Assembly (NCBI GenBank): GCA_014650015.1
Contig: BMUD01000007.1
Span: 62,001-126,000 of the forward strand
Direction: 5' to 3'
From: Streptomyces griseoloalbus
Lineage (GTDB): Bacteria > Actinomycetota > Actinomycetes > Streptomycetales > Streptomycetaceae
DNA length: 64,000 bases
Numbering within the stretch: position 1 is the first letter of the stretch; each line of letters opens with the position of its first letter. This document shows, in pieces, positions 16,055-25,717 of the stretch. Under the pieces are notes generated by a model. The model had not been told where the DNA came from and made no database searches. It saw only the letters and a list, made by a program, of their open reading frames with translations. Both the position numbers and the translations under genes were made by a program.

Positions 16055-17574
16055 TGGCACAGGTGCTGGAGTTCAAACTGCCCGACCTCGGTGAAGGGCT
16101 CACCGAGGCGGAGATCGTGCGCTGGCTGGTCGAGGTCGGCGACGTCGTCGCCGTGGACCAGCCGGTCGTCGAGGTCGAGACGGCCAAGGCGATGGTGGAG
16201 GTGCCCTGCCCCTACGGCGGTGTCGTCACGGCCCGCTTCGGCGCGGAGGGCACCGAGCTGCCCGTCGGCGCTCCGCTGCTGACGGTGGCGGTGGGGGAGT
16301 CCGCGGAGGGCCGTCCGGGCGGGGGCGCGAGCGCCGCTGCCGCCGAGGGCGCGCGCGGCCAGGGCTCGGCGGCCGAGGGCTCCGGCAACGTCCTGGTCGG
16401 ATACGGCACCTCACAGGCACCGGCCCGCCGCCGCCGGATACGCCCGGCGGAGCCCGCGTCTGCCGCGTCTGCCGCACCTGCCGCACCCACCGCGAACGGA
16501 CGACTCAGGCCGACCGTCGAGACGCGGGAGACAGCTGAGACCAGGGGGACACCTGGGACGCCGGAGACGAGGGGAGCGCCGAACACCCCGCAGACGCCGG
16601 GCGGCACCGGGGCGACGGGGAGCACCGGTGTGCCGTCCCGCACCCCGGGGGCAGCGGACGGCCCCGTCCCCGTGATCTCCCCCCTGGTGCGCAGGCTGGC
16701 CCGGCAGAACGGCCTGGACCTGAGGGAGATGACCGGCTCCGGGCCCGACGGGCTGATCCTCCGGGCGGACGTGGAGTACGCGCTGCGTGCCGCCGCCGTT
16801 CAGGGCCGTACGGCCGGCGAACCGCGGACGCATGTGGCCCGGGCGGGCGCGCCGACAGCGGCCGGCGCCACGACGGGCACCCCGGCCGTCACCCGGGTCC
16901 CCCTCAAGGGCATCCGTGGTGCCGTCGCCGACAAGCTCTCCCGCAGCCGCACCGAGATACCGGACGCGACCTGCTGGGTGGACGCCGACGCGACCGAACT
17001 GATGCGGACCCGGGCGGCGATGAACGCGGCCGGCGGGCCGAAGATCTCCGTCCTCGCCCTGCTGGCCCGGATCTGCACCGCCGCGCTGGCCCGTTTCCCC
17101 GAGCTCAACTCCTCGGTGGACACCGGGGCCAGGGAGGTCGTCCAGTACGGCGACGTGCACCTCGGCTTCGCCGCGCAGACGGACCGGGGACTCGTCGTCC
17201 CCGTCGTCCGGGACGCGCACGCGCGGGACGCGGAGTCGCTCACGGCGGAGTTCGCCCGGCTGACCGAGGCGGCCCGGGCCGGGGCACTGGCGCCCGCGGA
17301 ACTCACCGGCGGCACCTTCACGTTGAACAACTACGGCGTCTTCGGCGTCGACGGTTCCACGCCGATCATCAATCACCCCGAGGCCGCCATGCTCGGCGTC
17401 GGCCGCATCGTCCCCAAGCCGTGGGTGCACGAGGGCGAGCTGGCGGTGCGGCAGGTCGTGCAGCTATCGCTCACCTTCGACCACCGGGTCTGCGACGGTG
17501 GCACGGCAGGCGGCTTCCTGCGGTACGTGGCGGACTGCGTGGAGCAGCCGGCGGTGCTGCTGCGGACGCTCTGA
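16054..17574 (+). CDS. bkdC: Dihydrolipoyl acyltransferase E2 (first bkd operon)
   Basis: Predicted 506 residues. An N-terminal lipoyl domain (about 5-80) has LPDLGEGLTEAEIVRW and the lipoylated lysine in VETAKAMVEVP. A long Ala/Pro/Thr/Gly linker with many ET and GTPGTPET repeats follows. The E3/E1-binding domain is near 208-245 (ISPLVRRLARQNGLDLREMT). The C-terminal catalytic domain has the HRVCDGG motif near 476, with His and Asp as acyltransferase residues. The linker is longer and more repetitive than in the second E2 of this window. No lipoamide dehydrogenase gene follows, so E3 must be supplied from elsewhere. Confidence 0.92.
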   Translation: MAQVLEFKLPDLGEGLTEAEIVRWLVEVGDVVAVDQPVVEVETAKAMVEVPCPYGGVVTARFGAEGTELPVGAPLLTVAVGESAEGRPGGGASAAAAEGARGQGSAAEGSGNVLVGYGTSQAPARRRRIRPAEPASAASAAPAAPTANGRLRPTVETRETAETRGTPGTPETRGAPNTPQTPGGTGATGSTGVPSRTPGAADGPVPVISPLVRRLARQNGLDLREMTGSGPDGLILRADVEYALRAAAVQGRTAGEPRTHVARAGAPTAAGATTGTPAVTRVPLKGIRGAVADKLSRSRTEIPDATCWVDADATELMRTRAAMNAAGGPKISVLALLARICTAALARFPELNSSVDTGAREVVQYGDVHLGFAAQTDRGLVVPVVRDAHARDAESLTAEFARLTEAARAGALAPAELTGGTFTLNNYGVFGVDGSTPIINHPEAAMLGVGRIVPKPWVHEGELAVRQVVQLSLTFDHRVCDGGTAGGFLRYVADCVEQPAVLLRTL

Positions 17575-17930
17575 GTCCGCGCCGGGGTTCCGGTCGCGTT
17601 CCCCCGATGCGGTCCCGCTGAGTCCACGATGCCGTCCCGCCGAGTCCCCGGTGTGGTTCGGCTGGTTCACGGTGTGTCCCGGTTGAGTCCACGATGCGGT
17701 CCCGCCGAGTCCCCGGTGTGGTTCGGCTGGTTCACGGTGTGTCCCGGTTGAGTCCACGATGCCGTCCCGCCGAGTCCCCGGTGTGGTTCGGCTGGTTCAC
17801 GGTGTGTCCCGGCTGAGTCCACGATGCGGTCCAGGCGAGTCCACGGTGGCGTCCCGTTGCGTCCCGTCCTCGCCGAGCGTGCCCGTGCCCCCGCGTTCCC
17901 TGTGATCGCGGCGGCACGCATACTCGGGGG
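17575..17930. other. Noncoding gap after the first bkd operon
   Basis: The 356-bp stretch between the E2 stop and the MobA-like start has no supported ORF. Most of it (17605-17870) is the 65-bp tandem repeat and its decayed flanks. I see no clean terminator hairpin apart from the repeats. Confidence 0.6.
17620..17856. repeat. 65-bp tandem repeat, three full units plus a partial unit
   Basis: Full units are 17620-17684, 17685-17749 and 17750-17814, beginning GAGTCCACGATGC and containing GTGTGGTTCGGCTGGTTCAC. They differ mainly at one position (ATGCCG or ATGCGG). A decayed fourth copy starts at 17815 and a partial one precedes 17620. The period is not a multiple of three, and the repeat lies between genes, so it is not coding. 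Confidence 0.95.
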
Positions 17931-18914
17931 GTGACCGAGTATCAACCACCCGGTGATCCCTCGGGTGATCCCCCCGGTGGCCTCCACGCCGCGTACGACG
18001 CCGTCGTGCTCGCCGGTGGCGCCGCCCGGCGGCTCGGGGGCGCGGACAAGCCCGCGGTGCGTGTGGGCGGGCGGGCGCTGCTCGACCGGGTGCTCGCGGC
18101 CTGCGCCGGCGCCCGGGCCACGGTGGTCGTCGCCGGCCCACGCCCCACCGCACGGCCCGTGACCTGGGCCCGCGAGGACCCCCCGGGCGGCGGACCCCTG
18201 GCCGCGCTCGACGCCGGGCTCCGGCACACCACGGCCGACCAGGTCGTCCTGCTCTCCGCCGACCTGCCGTTCCTCCACCGCCGCACCGTCGAGGCGCTGT
18301 TGACGTCGCTTGGCAGCGGCACGGCCGACGGTGTGCTGCTGACCGACTCCGGCGGCCGGGACCAGCCCCTCGTGGCCGCTTACCGCACCGCGCCCCTGCG
18401 CCGTGAACTGACCGCGCTCACCGACCGGCACGGCGACCTGACCGGCCTGCCCCTGCGCCGTCTGACCGCCGCGCTCGATCTCACCCGCTTCTCCGACCCG
18501 GTGGCGGCCTTCGACTGCGACACCTGGGACGACATCGCCACCGCCAGGGCACGTATCAGGGAGCATGGACACGTGTTGGAAGAATGGATCTCCGCAGTCA
18601 AGGACGAGCTGGGCATCGACCTGGACGTCGACACCGCCGTGCTGCTCGACCTCGCCCGCGACGCCGCCCACGGTGTGGCCAGGCCCGCCGCACCGCTGAC
18701 CACTTTCCTCGTCGGTTACGCGGCCGCCCGTGCGGGCGGCGACCGGGACGCCGTCGCCGAGGCGACCCGCAAGGCCGCGGCGCTGGCCCGGCGCTGGGCG
18801 GACGAGGACACCCGGCCCGCCACGTCGCCCGACGCCCCGCCCGGTGATCCCGGCGCCCCGTCCGGTGATGTCGCGCCCGACGCGACACCCGACACCCGCC
18901 CGGACGCCGGATGA
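17931..18914 (+). CDS. MobA-like NTP transferase fused to a DUF6457 domain
   Basis: Predicted 327 residues. Residues 22-205 form a nucleotidyltransferase domain: AVVLAGGAARRLGGADKP is the GTP-binding loop (GG-x-SxRxG type with changes), and LLSADLPFL near residue 106 holds the metal-binding Asp. The C-terminal part (from about 210, EEWISAVKDELGIDLDVDTA) is a helical domain seen with actinobacterial MobA homologues. It probably attaches GMP to molybdopterin to make the guanine dinucleotide cofactor, fitting the following moeA. A Pro/Asp-rich tail ends the protein. GTG start at 17931; the stop overlaps moeA (ATGA). Confidence 0.8.
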   Translation: MTEYQPPGDPSGDPPGGLHAAYDAVVLAGGAARRLGGADKPAVRVGGRALLDRVLAACAGARATVVVAGPRPTARPVTWAREDPPGGGPLAALDAGLRHTTADQVVLLSADLPFLHRRTVEALLTSLGSGTADGVLLTDSGGRDQPLVAAYRTAPLRRELTALTDRHGDLTGLPLRRLTAALDLTRFSDPVAAFDCDTWDDIATARARIREHGHVLEEWISAVKDELGIDLDVDTAVLLDLARDAAHGVARPAAPLTTFLVGYAAARAGGDRDAVAEATRKAAALARRWADEDTRPATSPDAPPGDPGAPSGDVAPDATPDTRPDAG

Positions 18915-20314
18915 CCGCGCATGTCAGACGGGCCGACGAGGACGCCGATGACCTCGACGTCGAGGAGGCACTCGCCCTCGTGAAAGAACTCCCCGACCGC
19001 ACCCCCGGCCCCCGGACCCCTGCCCCCTCGCCCCACGACCGGTCCCCCGAGGAGGAGCGTTCCGGCGCCCACCGCCACCACCACGCCACGGCCTGGACCG
19101 AGGCCCGCGCCATCGCCGGACGCGCCCCCCGCCACGGCACAGGCAGCCGCACCGGCTATCTGACCCCGGTCGCGGTGCCCCTCGCCTCCGCCCTGGGCCT
19201 GACCCTGGCCGCCCCCCTCACCGCCCTCACCGATCTGCCCTCCTTCGACACCTCCGCGATGGACGGCTGGGCGGTCTCCGGCCCCGGCCCCTGGGACGTT
19301 CGGGACAAGGGTGTTCTCGCCGGGCACGGCGAGCACGCGCCGCTCACCGACGGCGAGGCCGTCAGGATCGCCACCGGTGCCCGTATCCCCTCGGACACCA
19401 CCGCCGTTCTCCGCAGCGAGCACGGTCGCATGGACGACATGGGCCGTCTGCACGCCACCGCCGCCACCCGGCCGCCGCACACGGTCACCCATGGCCAGGA
19501 CATCCGGCCCCGCGGCCAGGAGTGCCGCAGCGGCGACCAGCTGCTGGCCGCGGGCACCCCGGTCAGCCCGCCCGTCCTGGGCATGGCCGCCGCAGCCGGG
19601 TACGACACACTCAGCGTCGTCCCCCGTCCCCGCGCCGATGTCTTCGTCCTCGGCGACGAGTTGCTCGGCGAGGGGCTGCCGCACGACGGGCTGATCCGGG
19701 ACGCGCTCGGCCCGCTGCTGCCGCCGTGGCTGCGCGCACTCGGTGCCGAGGTCACCGCAGTCCGCCGGGTCGGCGACGACGAGCAGGCGCTGTACGAGGC
19801 GATCACGACCTCCGACGCCGATGTCGTCGTCACCACCGGCGGCACCGCCGCCGGCCCGGTCGACCATGTGCACCCCACGCTGCGCCGCATCGGCGCCGAA
19901 CTCCTCGTGGACGGCGTCCAGGTACGCCCCGGCCACCCCATGCTCCTGGCCCGCACCAAGGAGGACCAGCACCTCGTCGGCCTGCCCGGCAACCCTCTCG
20001 CCGCCGTCTCCGGCCTGCTCACCCTCGCCGAGCCCCTGCTGCGCACCCTGGCGGCCCGCCCCGCACCTGAGCCGTACACACTGCCGCTGCGGGACGCGGT
20101 GCAGGGTCACCCGTACGACACCCGGCTGATCCCCGTCGCCGTGCGGGGCGAGCGGGCGCTGCCGTTGCTCTACAACGGCCCGGCCATGCTGCGCGGCATC
20201 GCGGCGGCCGACGCGCTCGCGGTCGTTCCTCCAGGGGGCGCACGGCCCGGAGAGGAGGCGGCACTGCTCGACCTTCCCTGGGCGTCCGGGGGTATCGGGG
20301 TGTGTTTCACGTGA
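18911..20314 (+). CDS. moeA: Molybdopterin molybdotransferase MoeA
   Basis: Predicted 467 residues. PSFDTSAMDGWAVSG near residue 113 is the MoeA N-terminal signature. RIATGARIPSDTTAVLRSE and the MoeA/MogA-like TTGGTAAGPVDHV near residue 313 follow, then GLPGNPLAAVSGL near residue 357. MoeA inserts molybdate into adenylylated molybdopterin. The first 80 residues are a charged, His-rich extension (RSGAHRHHHATAW) not usual in the family. The last codons and the TGA lie within a perfect parS site at 20304-20317. Confidence 0.88.
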   Translation: MTAHVRRADEDADDLDVEEALALVKELPDRTPGPRTPAPSPHDRSPEEERSGAHRHHHATAWTEARAIAGRAPRHGTGSRTGYLTPVAVPLASALGLTLAAPLTALTDLPSFDTSAMDGWAVSGPGPWDVRDKGVLAGHGEHAPLTDGEAVRIATGARIPSDTTAVLRSEHGRMDDMGRLHATAATRPPHTVTHGQDIRPRGQECRSGDQLLAAGTPVSPPVLGMAAAAGYDTLSVVPRPRADVFVLGDELLGEGLPHDGLIRDALGPLLPPWLRALGAEVTAVRRVGDDEQALYEAITTSDADVVVTTGGTAAGPVDHVHPTLRRIGAELLVDGVQVRPGHPMLLARTKEDQHLVGLPGNPLAAVSGLLTLAEPLLRTLAARPAPEPYTLPLRDAVQGHPYDTRLIPVAVRGERALPLLYNGPAMLRGIAAADALAVVPPGGARPGEEAALLDLPWASGGIGVCFT

Positions 20315-21408
20315 AACTTCCGGGCCAGGACGCCATCGCTCGCCAGGCGGACGAACATCTGGTGACTCATCGGGTGAAACTCCCGAGGAAGATGGTGGAG
20401 CATCCGATCCGCCAGGTCGCCAAACGGCTGTCGATGGCCCTGGTGGTGCTCGTGGTGACGGCGTTCGTCGTGTACGCCGACCGCGACGGTTACAACGACA
20501 ACTCCGATGGATCCATCGATCTCCTCGACGCGTTCTACTATGCGACCGTCACCCTTTCCACCACGGGGTACGGAGACATCACGCCGGTCAGTGACGGCGC
20601 CCGGCTCACCAATATCTTCGTCATCACGCCGTTGCGCGTGCTGTTCCTGATCATCCTGGTCGGCACCACCCTCGAGGCCCTCACCGAACGCACCCGGGAG
20701 GAGTGGCGACTGAACCGATGGAGGTCCGCGTTGCGCGATCACACTGTTGTCGTCGGATTCGGCACCAAGGGCAGGTCCGCCATCAAGACGGTCTGTGCGA
20801 CAGGGCTGGCGAAGGAACGGGTCGTGGTGGTCGACCCCAGCGCGAAGGCGATCGAGGCGGCCACGGCGGACGGCTACGCCGGCGTCATAGGGGACGCCAC
20901 GCGCAGCGAGGTGCTGAAGCGGGCCGAGGTGCACCGGGCCCGGCAGATCATCATCGCGACGCAGCGCGACGACACGGCCGTCCTCGTGACGCTGACGGCG
21001 CGCCAGCTCAACCGGGGTGCGAAGATCGTGGCCGCGGTGCGCGAGGAGGAGAACTCCCCACTGCTGAAGCAGTCAGGTGCCGACGCGGTCATCACCAGCG
21101 CCAGCGCTGCCGGGCGACTGCTCGGGCTCTCCGTGCTCAGCCCTTCGGCCGGCATGGTCATGGAGGACCTGATCCAGCAGGGTTCCGGGCTCGACATCGT
21201 CGAGCGGCCGGTCATAAAGGCCGAGGTGGGCAAGGCCCCCCGAGAGACGAGCGACCTGGTGGTGAGCGTCGTACGCGGGCACCGGGTACTCGGCTACGAC
21301 GATCCGGACGTCGGGACGCTGGAGCTGACGGACCGGTTGATCACGATCGTGCGGGCGACGCCGGGCGCGCAGGTCGCGCCCGACTTCCGGCCGCTCCCCC
21401 GGAGCTGA
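20302..21408 (+). CDS. Potassium channel protein with TrkA-N regulatory domain
   Basis: Predicted 368 residues. Two membrane helices (about 45-62 and 110-132) flank a pore loop with the K+ filter TTGYGD near residue 90. A cytoplasmic RCK/TrkA-N domain follows, with the nucleotide-binding VVVGFGTKGRSAI near 150. GTG at 20302 and GTG at 20311 are both possible; the latter gives a 4-nt GTGA overlap with moeA. A start at 20302 puts MFHVKL inside the parS sequence. The channel probably sets K+ conductance in response to nucleotide ligand. Functional coupling with moeA is doubtful despite the overlap. Confidence 0.87.
   Translation: MFHVKLPGQDAIARQADEHLVTHRVKLPRKMVEHPIRQVAKRLSMALVVLVVTAFVVYADRDGYNDNSDGSIDLLDAFYYATVTLSTTGYGDITPVSDGARLTNIFVITPLRVLFLIILVGTTLEALTERTREEWRLNRWRSALRDHTVVVGFGTKGRSAIKTVCATGLAKERVVVVDPSAKAIEAATADGYAGVIGDATRSEVLKRAEVHRARQIIIATQRDDTAVLVTLTARQLNRGAKIVAAVREEENSPLLKQSGADAVITSASAAGRLLGLSVLSPSAGMVMEDLIQQGSGLDIVERPVIKAEVGKAPRETSDLVVSVVRGHRVLGYDDPDVGTLELTDRLITIVRATPGAQVAPDFRPLPRS
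20304..20317. promoter_or_regulatory. parS chromosome-segregation site, copy 1
   Basis: GTTTCACGTGAAAC is the perfect 14-bp Streptomyces ParB-binding palindrome. It overlaps the moeA stop codon and the likely start of the K+ channel gene, so three functions are packed into the same bases. Confidence 0.93.
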
Positions 21409-21582
21409 TGCTCTGCGGGGCACCGGCTCCCCCGGAGTCCGTGCCCCGCGGGCGCCGCATCCCCTCCCCGGAGTCCATGCCCCGCACCCCTGCATCCCCT
21501 TCCCGGACATGCCGTGACTCGCATCCCCCGGAGCTGGTGCTCTCCGGGCGCCCGCGTTCCCGGAGTCGTCGCCCCACAGGGG

Positions 21583-22431
21583 CTACTTGCGGTTGTACAA
21601 CCGCATCGTGATCGGCCCGAAGACCGCCACGAACAGTCCGGACCAGCCCAGCGTCCAGGCGATCTCGTCGGCCGGCCAGTCGCCCGCCATCAGCCCGCGC
21701 ACCGCGGACGCGAGGTGGGTGACGGGGCTGTTGTTGACGAACGCCTGGAGCCAGCCCGGCATGGTGCGCGGGTCCACGAAGACGTTGGACAGGAAGGTGA
21801 GCGGGAAGATCACCATCATGCTGACGCCCATCACCGACTTCTCGGTGCGCAGCATCAGTCCGAACATCGTCCAGATCCACGAGAAGGCGAACGAGAACAG
21901 CACCAGCAGCGCGATCCCGACGAGCACTCCGGCGACGCCGCCGTCGGCGCGGTAGCCGAGGATCATGCCGACGGTCAGCATCACGACCGAGGCGATGGTG
22001 TAGCGCAGGGCGTCGCCGAGCAGATAGCCGACCATCGTCGACGGCCGCCAGATCGGCAGGCTGCGGAACCGGTCGAAGACACCCTTCTCGATGTCCGTGT
22101 TGACCGAGACGCCGGTGTACATCGTGATCATCACGACCGACATCACCAGGATGCCCGGCAGCAGGAACTGGATGTACTCCTTCGGTGACCCGGCCAGCGC
22201 CCCGCCGAACAGGTACGTGTACATCAGCACCATCATGATCGGGAACGCCGTGACGTCGAAGAGCTGCTCCGGCACATGCTTGATCTTCAGGATGGCGCGC
22301 CAGCCGAAGGTCAGCGAGGCCGACCAGGCGCTGGGGCGCGGCGGGCGTTCCTCGGCGACCAGCAGTTCGGCGAGGGAGTCCGTGCGCACCGGGGCGAGTT
22401 CGCCGCTCTCGGTGGTGGTCGTGGTGCTCAT
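21583..22431 (-). CDS. ABC-2 type transporter permease (DrrB-like)
   Basis: Predicted 282 residues with about six membrane helices. The N-terminal cytoplasmic segment leads into [20 protein letters not shown]. The conserved [21 protein letters not shown] near residue 110 is the coupling region of ABC-2 permeases, and [20 protein letters not shown] near residue 215 is the family motif before the last helices. It forms an exporter with the upstream ATPase, whose stop overlaps its ATG (22431). The substrate is unknown; DrrAB relatives export drugs or lipids. Confidence 0.88.
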   Translation of the reverse strand: MSTTTTTESGELAPVRTDSLAELLVAEERPPRPSAWSASLTFGWRAILKIKHVPEQLFDVTAFPIMMVLMYTYLFGGALAGSPKEYIQFLLPGILVMSVVMITMYTGVSVNTDIEKGVFDRFRSLPIWRPSTMVGYLLGDALRYTIASVVMLTVGMILGYRADGGVAGVLVGIALLVLFSFAFSWIWTMFGLMLRTEKSVMGVSMMVIFPLTFLSNVFVDPRTMPGWLQAFVNNSPVTHLASAVRGLMAGDWPADEIAWTLGWSGLFVAVFGPITMRLYNRK

Positions 22432-23456
22432 GCGGCCACCTCGTCCTTCGGGTCGCGGGAGGTGTCCGAGCCGGACCGGGGCTGTTGTGTGTCGTGGCCG
22501 GTGAGGGCCAGGAACACCTCGTCCAGGCTGGGCTGGCCGAGTGAGAAGTTGTCGACGGTGATACCGCCACGGGCCAGTGCGCTCAGTGCGCGGGCCGCCT
22601 GCTCGGCGGCGGTGTCGTTGCCCGCGGCCGTGGTGAGGCGGGCGGTCAGCGCCACCGGGTCGGCCTCCGTCTGCACCTGCGCGTCGAGGGCGCGGCGCAG
22701 CAGGTCGGCGGCGAGTGGCCGCTGCCCCGGATCCCGCAGCCGCAGATGGACGGATCCGGCTCCGACGGACGCCTTCAGCTCGCCCTTGGTGCCCTCGGCG
22801 ATCACCTTGCCCCGGTCGATGACGGCGATCCGGGACGCCAGCTGATCGGCCTCGTCCAGATACTGCGTGGTCAGCAGCACCGTCGTGCCCTGGGCGACGA
22901 CCGCGCGCACGATGTCCCACACCTGGTTGCGGCTGCGCGGGTCAAGACCGGTGGTCGGCTCGTCGAGGAACAGCAGGTCGGGGGTGTTCAGGATGGACGC
23001 GGCGATGTCGATACGGCGCCGCATGCCGCCCGAGTAGTGCTTGACCTGCTTCCCGGCCGCGTCCGTGAGGCCGAAGGCCTCCAGGAGCTGCGCGGCCCGG
23101 GTGCGGGCGGGCGGCTTGCGGTGGCCGAGGAGCCGGGCCAGCAGGACCAGGTTCTCCGTGCCGGTGAGGTCCTCGTCCACGGACGCGTACTGGCCGGTGA
23201 GGCTCACCCGGCCGCGCACCTCGTCGGCCTCGCGCACGATGTCGTGCCCGAAGACATGGGCTTCGCCGCTGTCGGGGCGCAGCAGCGTGGCGAGCATTCT
23301 CACGGTGGTGGTCTTGCCGGCGCCGTTCGGTCCGAGGACTCCGTACACGGTGCCGGCCGGCACGGCGAGATCGACTCCGTCGACGGCCCGCGTCCCACCG
23401 AAGGTTTTGACCAGGCCCGCGGTCTCGATCGCCAGGCCGGACGTCTGCGTGCTCAT
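22428..23456 (-). CDS. ABC transporter ATP-binding protein (DrrA-like)
   Basis: Predicted 342 residues. Walker A is [10 protein letters not shown] near residue 44, the signature is [13 protein letters not shown] near 143, and Walker B is [14 protein letters not shown] near 163. The 100-residue C-terminal extension is typical of DrrA ATPases. I start it at the ATG at 23456 (MSTQTSG); the sixteen upstream residues of the open frame are not conserved-looking. It is transcribed before the permease and coupled by an ATGA overlap. It divergently faces the quinone oxidoreductase, with 126 bp between them. Confidence 0.92.
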   Translation of the reverse strand: MSTQTSGLAIETAGLVKTFGGTRAVDGVDLAVPAGTVYGVLGPNGAGKTTTVRMLATLLRPDSGEAHVFGHDIVREADEVRGRVSLTGQYASVDEDLTGTENLVLLARLLGHRKPPARTRAAQLLEAFGLTDAAGKQVKHYSGGMRRRIDIAASILNTPDLLFLDEPTTGLDPRSRNQVWDIVRAVVAQGTTVLLTTQYLDEADQLASRIAVIDRGKVIAEGTKGELKASVGAGSVHLRLRDPGQRPLAADLLRRALDAQVQTEADPVALTARLTTAAGNDTAAEQAARALSALARGGITVDNFSLGQPSLDEVFLALTGHDTQQPRSGSDTSRDPKDEVAA

Positions 23457-23582
23457 GCTTCGGGTCCTTCCGCGTGCTTGGGCTACGCATGGGGGGACTT
23501 TCACCGTCGCGCAAACTCATCGCTCCCGCACATGGGCTTCCGTCGGCCCGGAGCGGCCCCTCGCGGGGGTACCGTCCCCTTC

Positions 23583-24566
23583 ATGTATGCGATCACGATT
23601 CCCGAACCCGGTGGGCCCGAGGCGCTGGTGTGGGACGAGGTCCCCGATCCCGTGGCCGGCGAGGGCGAGGTCCTGGTCGAGGTGGTGGCCGGTGCCGTCA
23701 ACCGGGCCGATCTCCTCCAGCGTCAGGGCTTCTACAACCCTCCGCCCGGCGCGTCTCCCTACCCCGGCCTCGAATGCTCCGGGCGGATCGCCGCCCTCGG
23801 TCCCGGGGTGAGCGGATGGGCCGTCGGCGACGAGGTCTGCGCGCTGCTCACCGGCGGCGGCTACGCCGAGAAGGTGGCCGTTCCGGCCGGGCAGCTGCTG
23901 CCCGTCCCCCAAGGGCTCACCATCGACCAGGCCGCGGCGCTGCCGGAGGTCGTCTGTACGGTCTGGTCGAACGTCTTCATGATCGCCCACCTCCGCCCCG
24001 GCGAGACCCTCCTCGTGCACGGCGGCTCCAGCGGCATCGGCACCATGGCGATCCAGCTAGCCAAGGCCGTCGGCGCGAAGGTCGCCGTCACGGCGGGCAC
24101 CAAGGAGAAACTGGACCGCTGCGCCGAACTGGGCGCGGACATCCTGATCAACTACCGGGAGCAGGACTTCGTCGCCGAGCTGAAGCAGGCCACCGACGGG
24201 GCCGGCGCGGACGTCATCCTCGACAACATGGGCGCCAAGTACCTGGACCGCAACGTCCGGGCCCTCGCCGTCAACGGCCGGCTCGCGATCATCGGCATGC
24301 AGGGCGGCGTCAAGGGGGAGCTGAACATCGGCGCCCTCCTCGGCAAGCGCGCCGCCATCAGCGCGACCACGTTGCGCGCCCGGCCGGCGGCGGAGAAGGC
24401 CGCGATCGTGGCGGCGGTACGGGAACACGTCTGGCCGCTCGTCTCCGGCGGCCACGTCCGCCCTGTCATCGACCGTGAGATCCCGATGCCGGACGCGGCC
24501 ACCGCCCACCGGGTCGTGGAGGACAGCAGCCACATCGGCAAGGTGCTGCTGGTGACACCGCGCTGA
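23583..24566 (+). CDS. NAD(P)H:quinone oxidoreductase, zinc-independent MDR family
   Basis: Predicted 327 residues. The start MYAITIPEPGGPEAL, the NRADLLQRQGFYNPPPG motif near residue 42 and the coenzyme-binding VHGGSSGIGTMAIQLAK near residue 145 identify the PIG3/quinone-oxidoreductase branch of medium-chain dehydrogenases. The Cys and His zinc ligands of alcohol dehydrogenases are absent. It should reduce quinones with NADPH. It stands alone between an ABC exporter on the other strand and a hypothetical gene. Confidence 0.9.
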   Translation: MYAITIPEPGGPEALVWDEVPDPVAGEGEVLVEVVAGAVNRADLLQRQGFYNPPPGASPYPGLECSGRIAALGPGVSGWAVGDEVCALLTGGGYAEKVAVPAGQLLPVPQGLTIDQAAALPEVVCTVWSNVFMIAHLRPGETLLVHGGSSGIGTMAIQLAKAVGAKVAVTAGTKEKLDRCAELGADILINYREQDFVAELKQATDGAGADVILDNMGAKYLDRNVRALAVNGRLAIIGMQGGVKGELNIGALLGKRAAISATTLRARPAAEKAAIVAAVREHVWPLVSGGHVRPVIDREIPMPDAATAHRVVEDSSHIGKVLLVTPR

Positions 24567-24711
24567 GCCAATCCCCCGTCCCGGCGGCGCGGCCGTCGGG
24601 ACGGGGCGCCCGTCGTCCCCGCGGGAGACGGTGACGTGCGGCATCGTGGCCGTGATGGTGGTCGGGGTGCTCTCCGCGGAGGCCGACCGCATCCCGCGGC
24701 CGGGGTCAGGT

Positions 24712-25518
24712 TCAGGGCATGCCGCCGCCCTGGCGCATCCGCAGTGCGACGAAGGCCAGGCCCAGACCCAGCCCGATGAGTACCAGGCCGCTGCCGAGCG
24801 GCAGGATGCGCAGAACGGGCTCGACGGCGGGCTGGGCGCCCGTGACCGCGTCCGGCGCGACCGACCGCGACGGCGTGGCGGACGTCGGCGCCGCCTCCTG
24901 CCACGCCGGTGTCTCCGCGACGGTGTCGGCCTCACCGGGCGCCCGGGACACGGGCCCGACGTCGCCGGGGCGCGGCACTTCGGTCACACCGCCGGTGCCC
25001 ACGTCCCCGTCGTCCGCCTCGCCCCGCCCCTCCCGCTCACGCATCCGGGCGCCGCGCGACTCGTCCTCCGCCGCCTCGTGCCGCCCGGGCCGCTCCCGGC
25101 CCTCACCCGGCCGGCTCCCGGCCCGGGACGGCCTCTCGGTGGGCGACGACGAGGGCGACGACGAGGGGGACGACGAGGGCGACGACGTGGGCGACGACGA
25201 GACGGAGGCCGAGGGGGCAGGCGAGCGGTACGCGGACCGGGGAACACCCAAGCCGGGACCGTGCGCGGCACCGGTCCGGGCCCCGGACGGGGAGCCGTCA
25301 CCGTCAGCGGGCGACGGCCGGGACGAACCCGGGGCGCTCCACGCGCCACCGCCGCTCCACATCCCACCGGCGCTCCTCACACCACCCCCGTCCGGCGCTC
25401 CCTGTGCCCCGTAGGCCACAGCCGTACCGAAGGGTGCCGCCGCAGGGCCGTACGGCATCACCGCCGCCCCCGCCGCCAGAACAACCGTCGCCCCCACTAC
25501 ACGCAGCCATGGAGTCAC
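24712..25518 (-). CDS. Putative exported, C-terminally membrane-anchored low-complexity protein
   Basis: Predicted 268 residues; I do not recognise a family. The N-terminus VTPWLRVVGATVVLAAGAAVM looks like a signal peptide. The middle is disordered, with a PSSSPSSSPSSSP run near residue 105 and a strongly charged section (GREREGRGEAD type) near 170. The last 30 residues form a membrane helix ending in RMRQGGGMP. GTG at 25518 is preferred: GGGAGG lies about 10 bp upstream, and residues further upstream are not signal-like. Such proteins may act as cell-wall spacers or anchors, but this is a guess. Confidence 0.6.
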   Translation of the reverse strand: MTPWLRVVGATVVLAAGAAVMPYGPAAAPFGTAVAYGAQGAPDGGGVRSAGGMWSGGGAWSAPGSSRPSPADGDGSPSGARTGAAHGPGLGVPRSAYRSPAPSASVSSSPTSSPSSSPSSSPSSSPTERPSRAGSRPGEGRERPGRHEAAEDESRGARMREREGRGEADDGDVGTGGVTEVPRPGDVGPVSRAPGEADTVAETPAWQEAAPTSATPSRSVAPDAVTGAQPAVEPVLRILPLGSGLVLIGLGLGLAFVALRMRQGGGMP

Positions 25519-25717
25519 GGAGGTGACCTCCCGCGCCGACCGGTGCTCGGTCACACCGTCGGCAAGATGGGCCGGATGGACGCCCAACAGCCTGGCATTC
25601 CCCCACATCCCCTGCATGTCGGATACGGCCGTCGGGCTGACCCTTCGTCCCCGGCCCCGTCAGCCGGTTTCGGGGGCACCACCGAAGTGGACCCCTGGCG
25701 TGGGGGACAATGGCGGC

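Noticed and set aside
17620-17856. CRISPR array
   Set aside because: The 65-bp units abut with no unique spacers and there are no cas genes.
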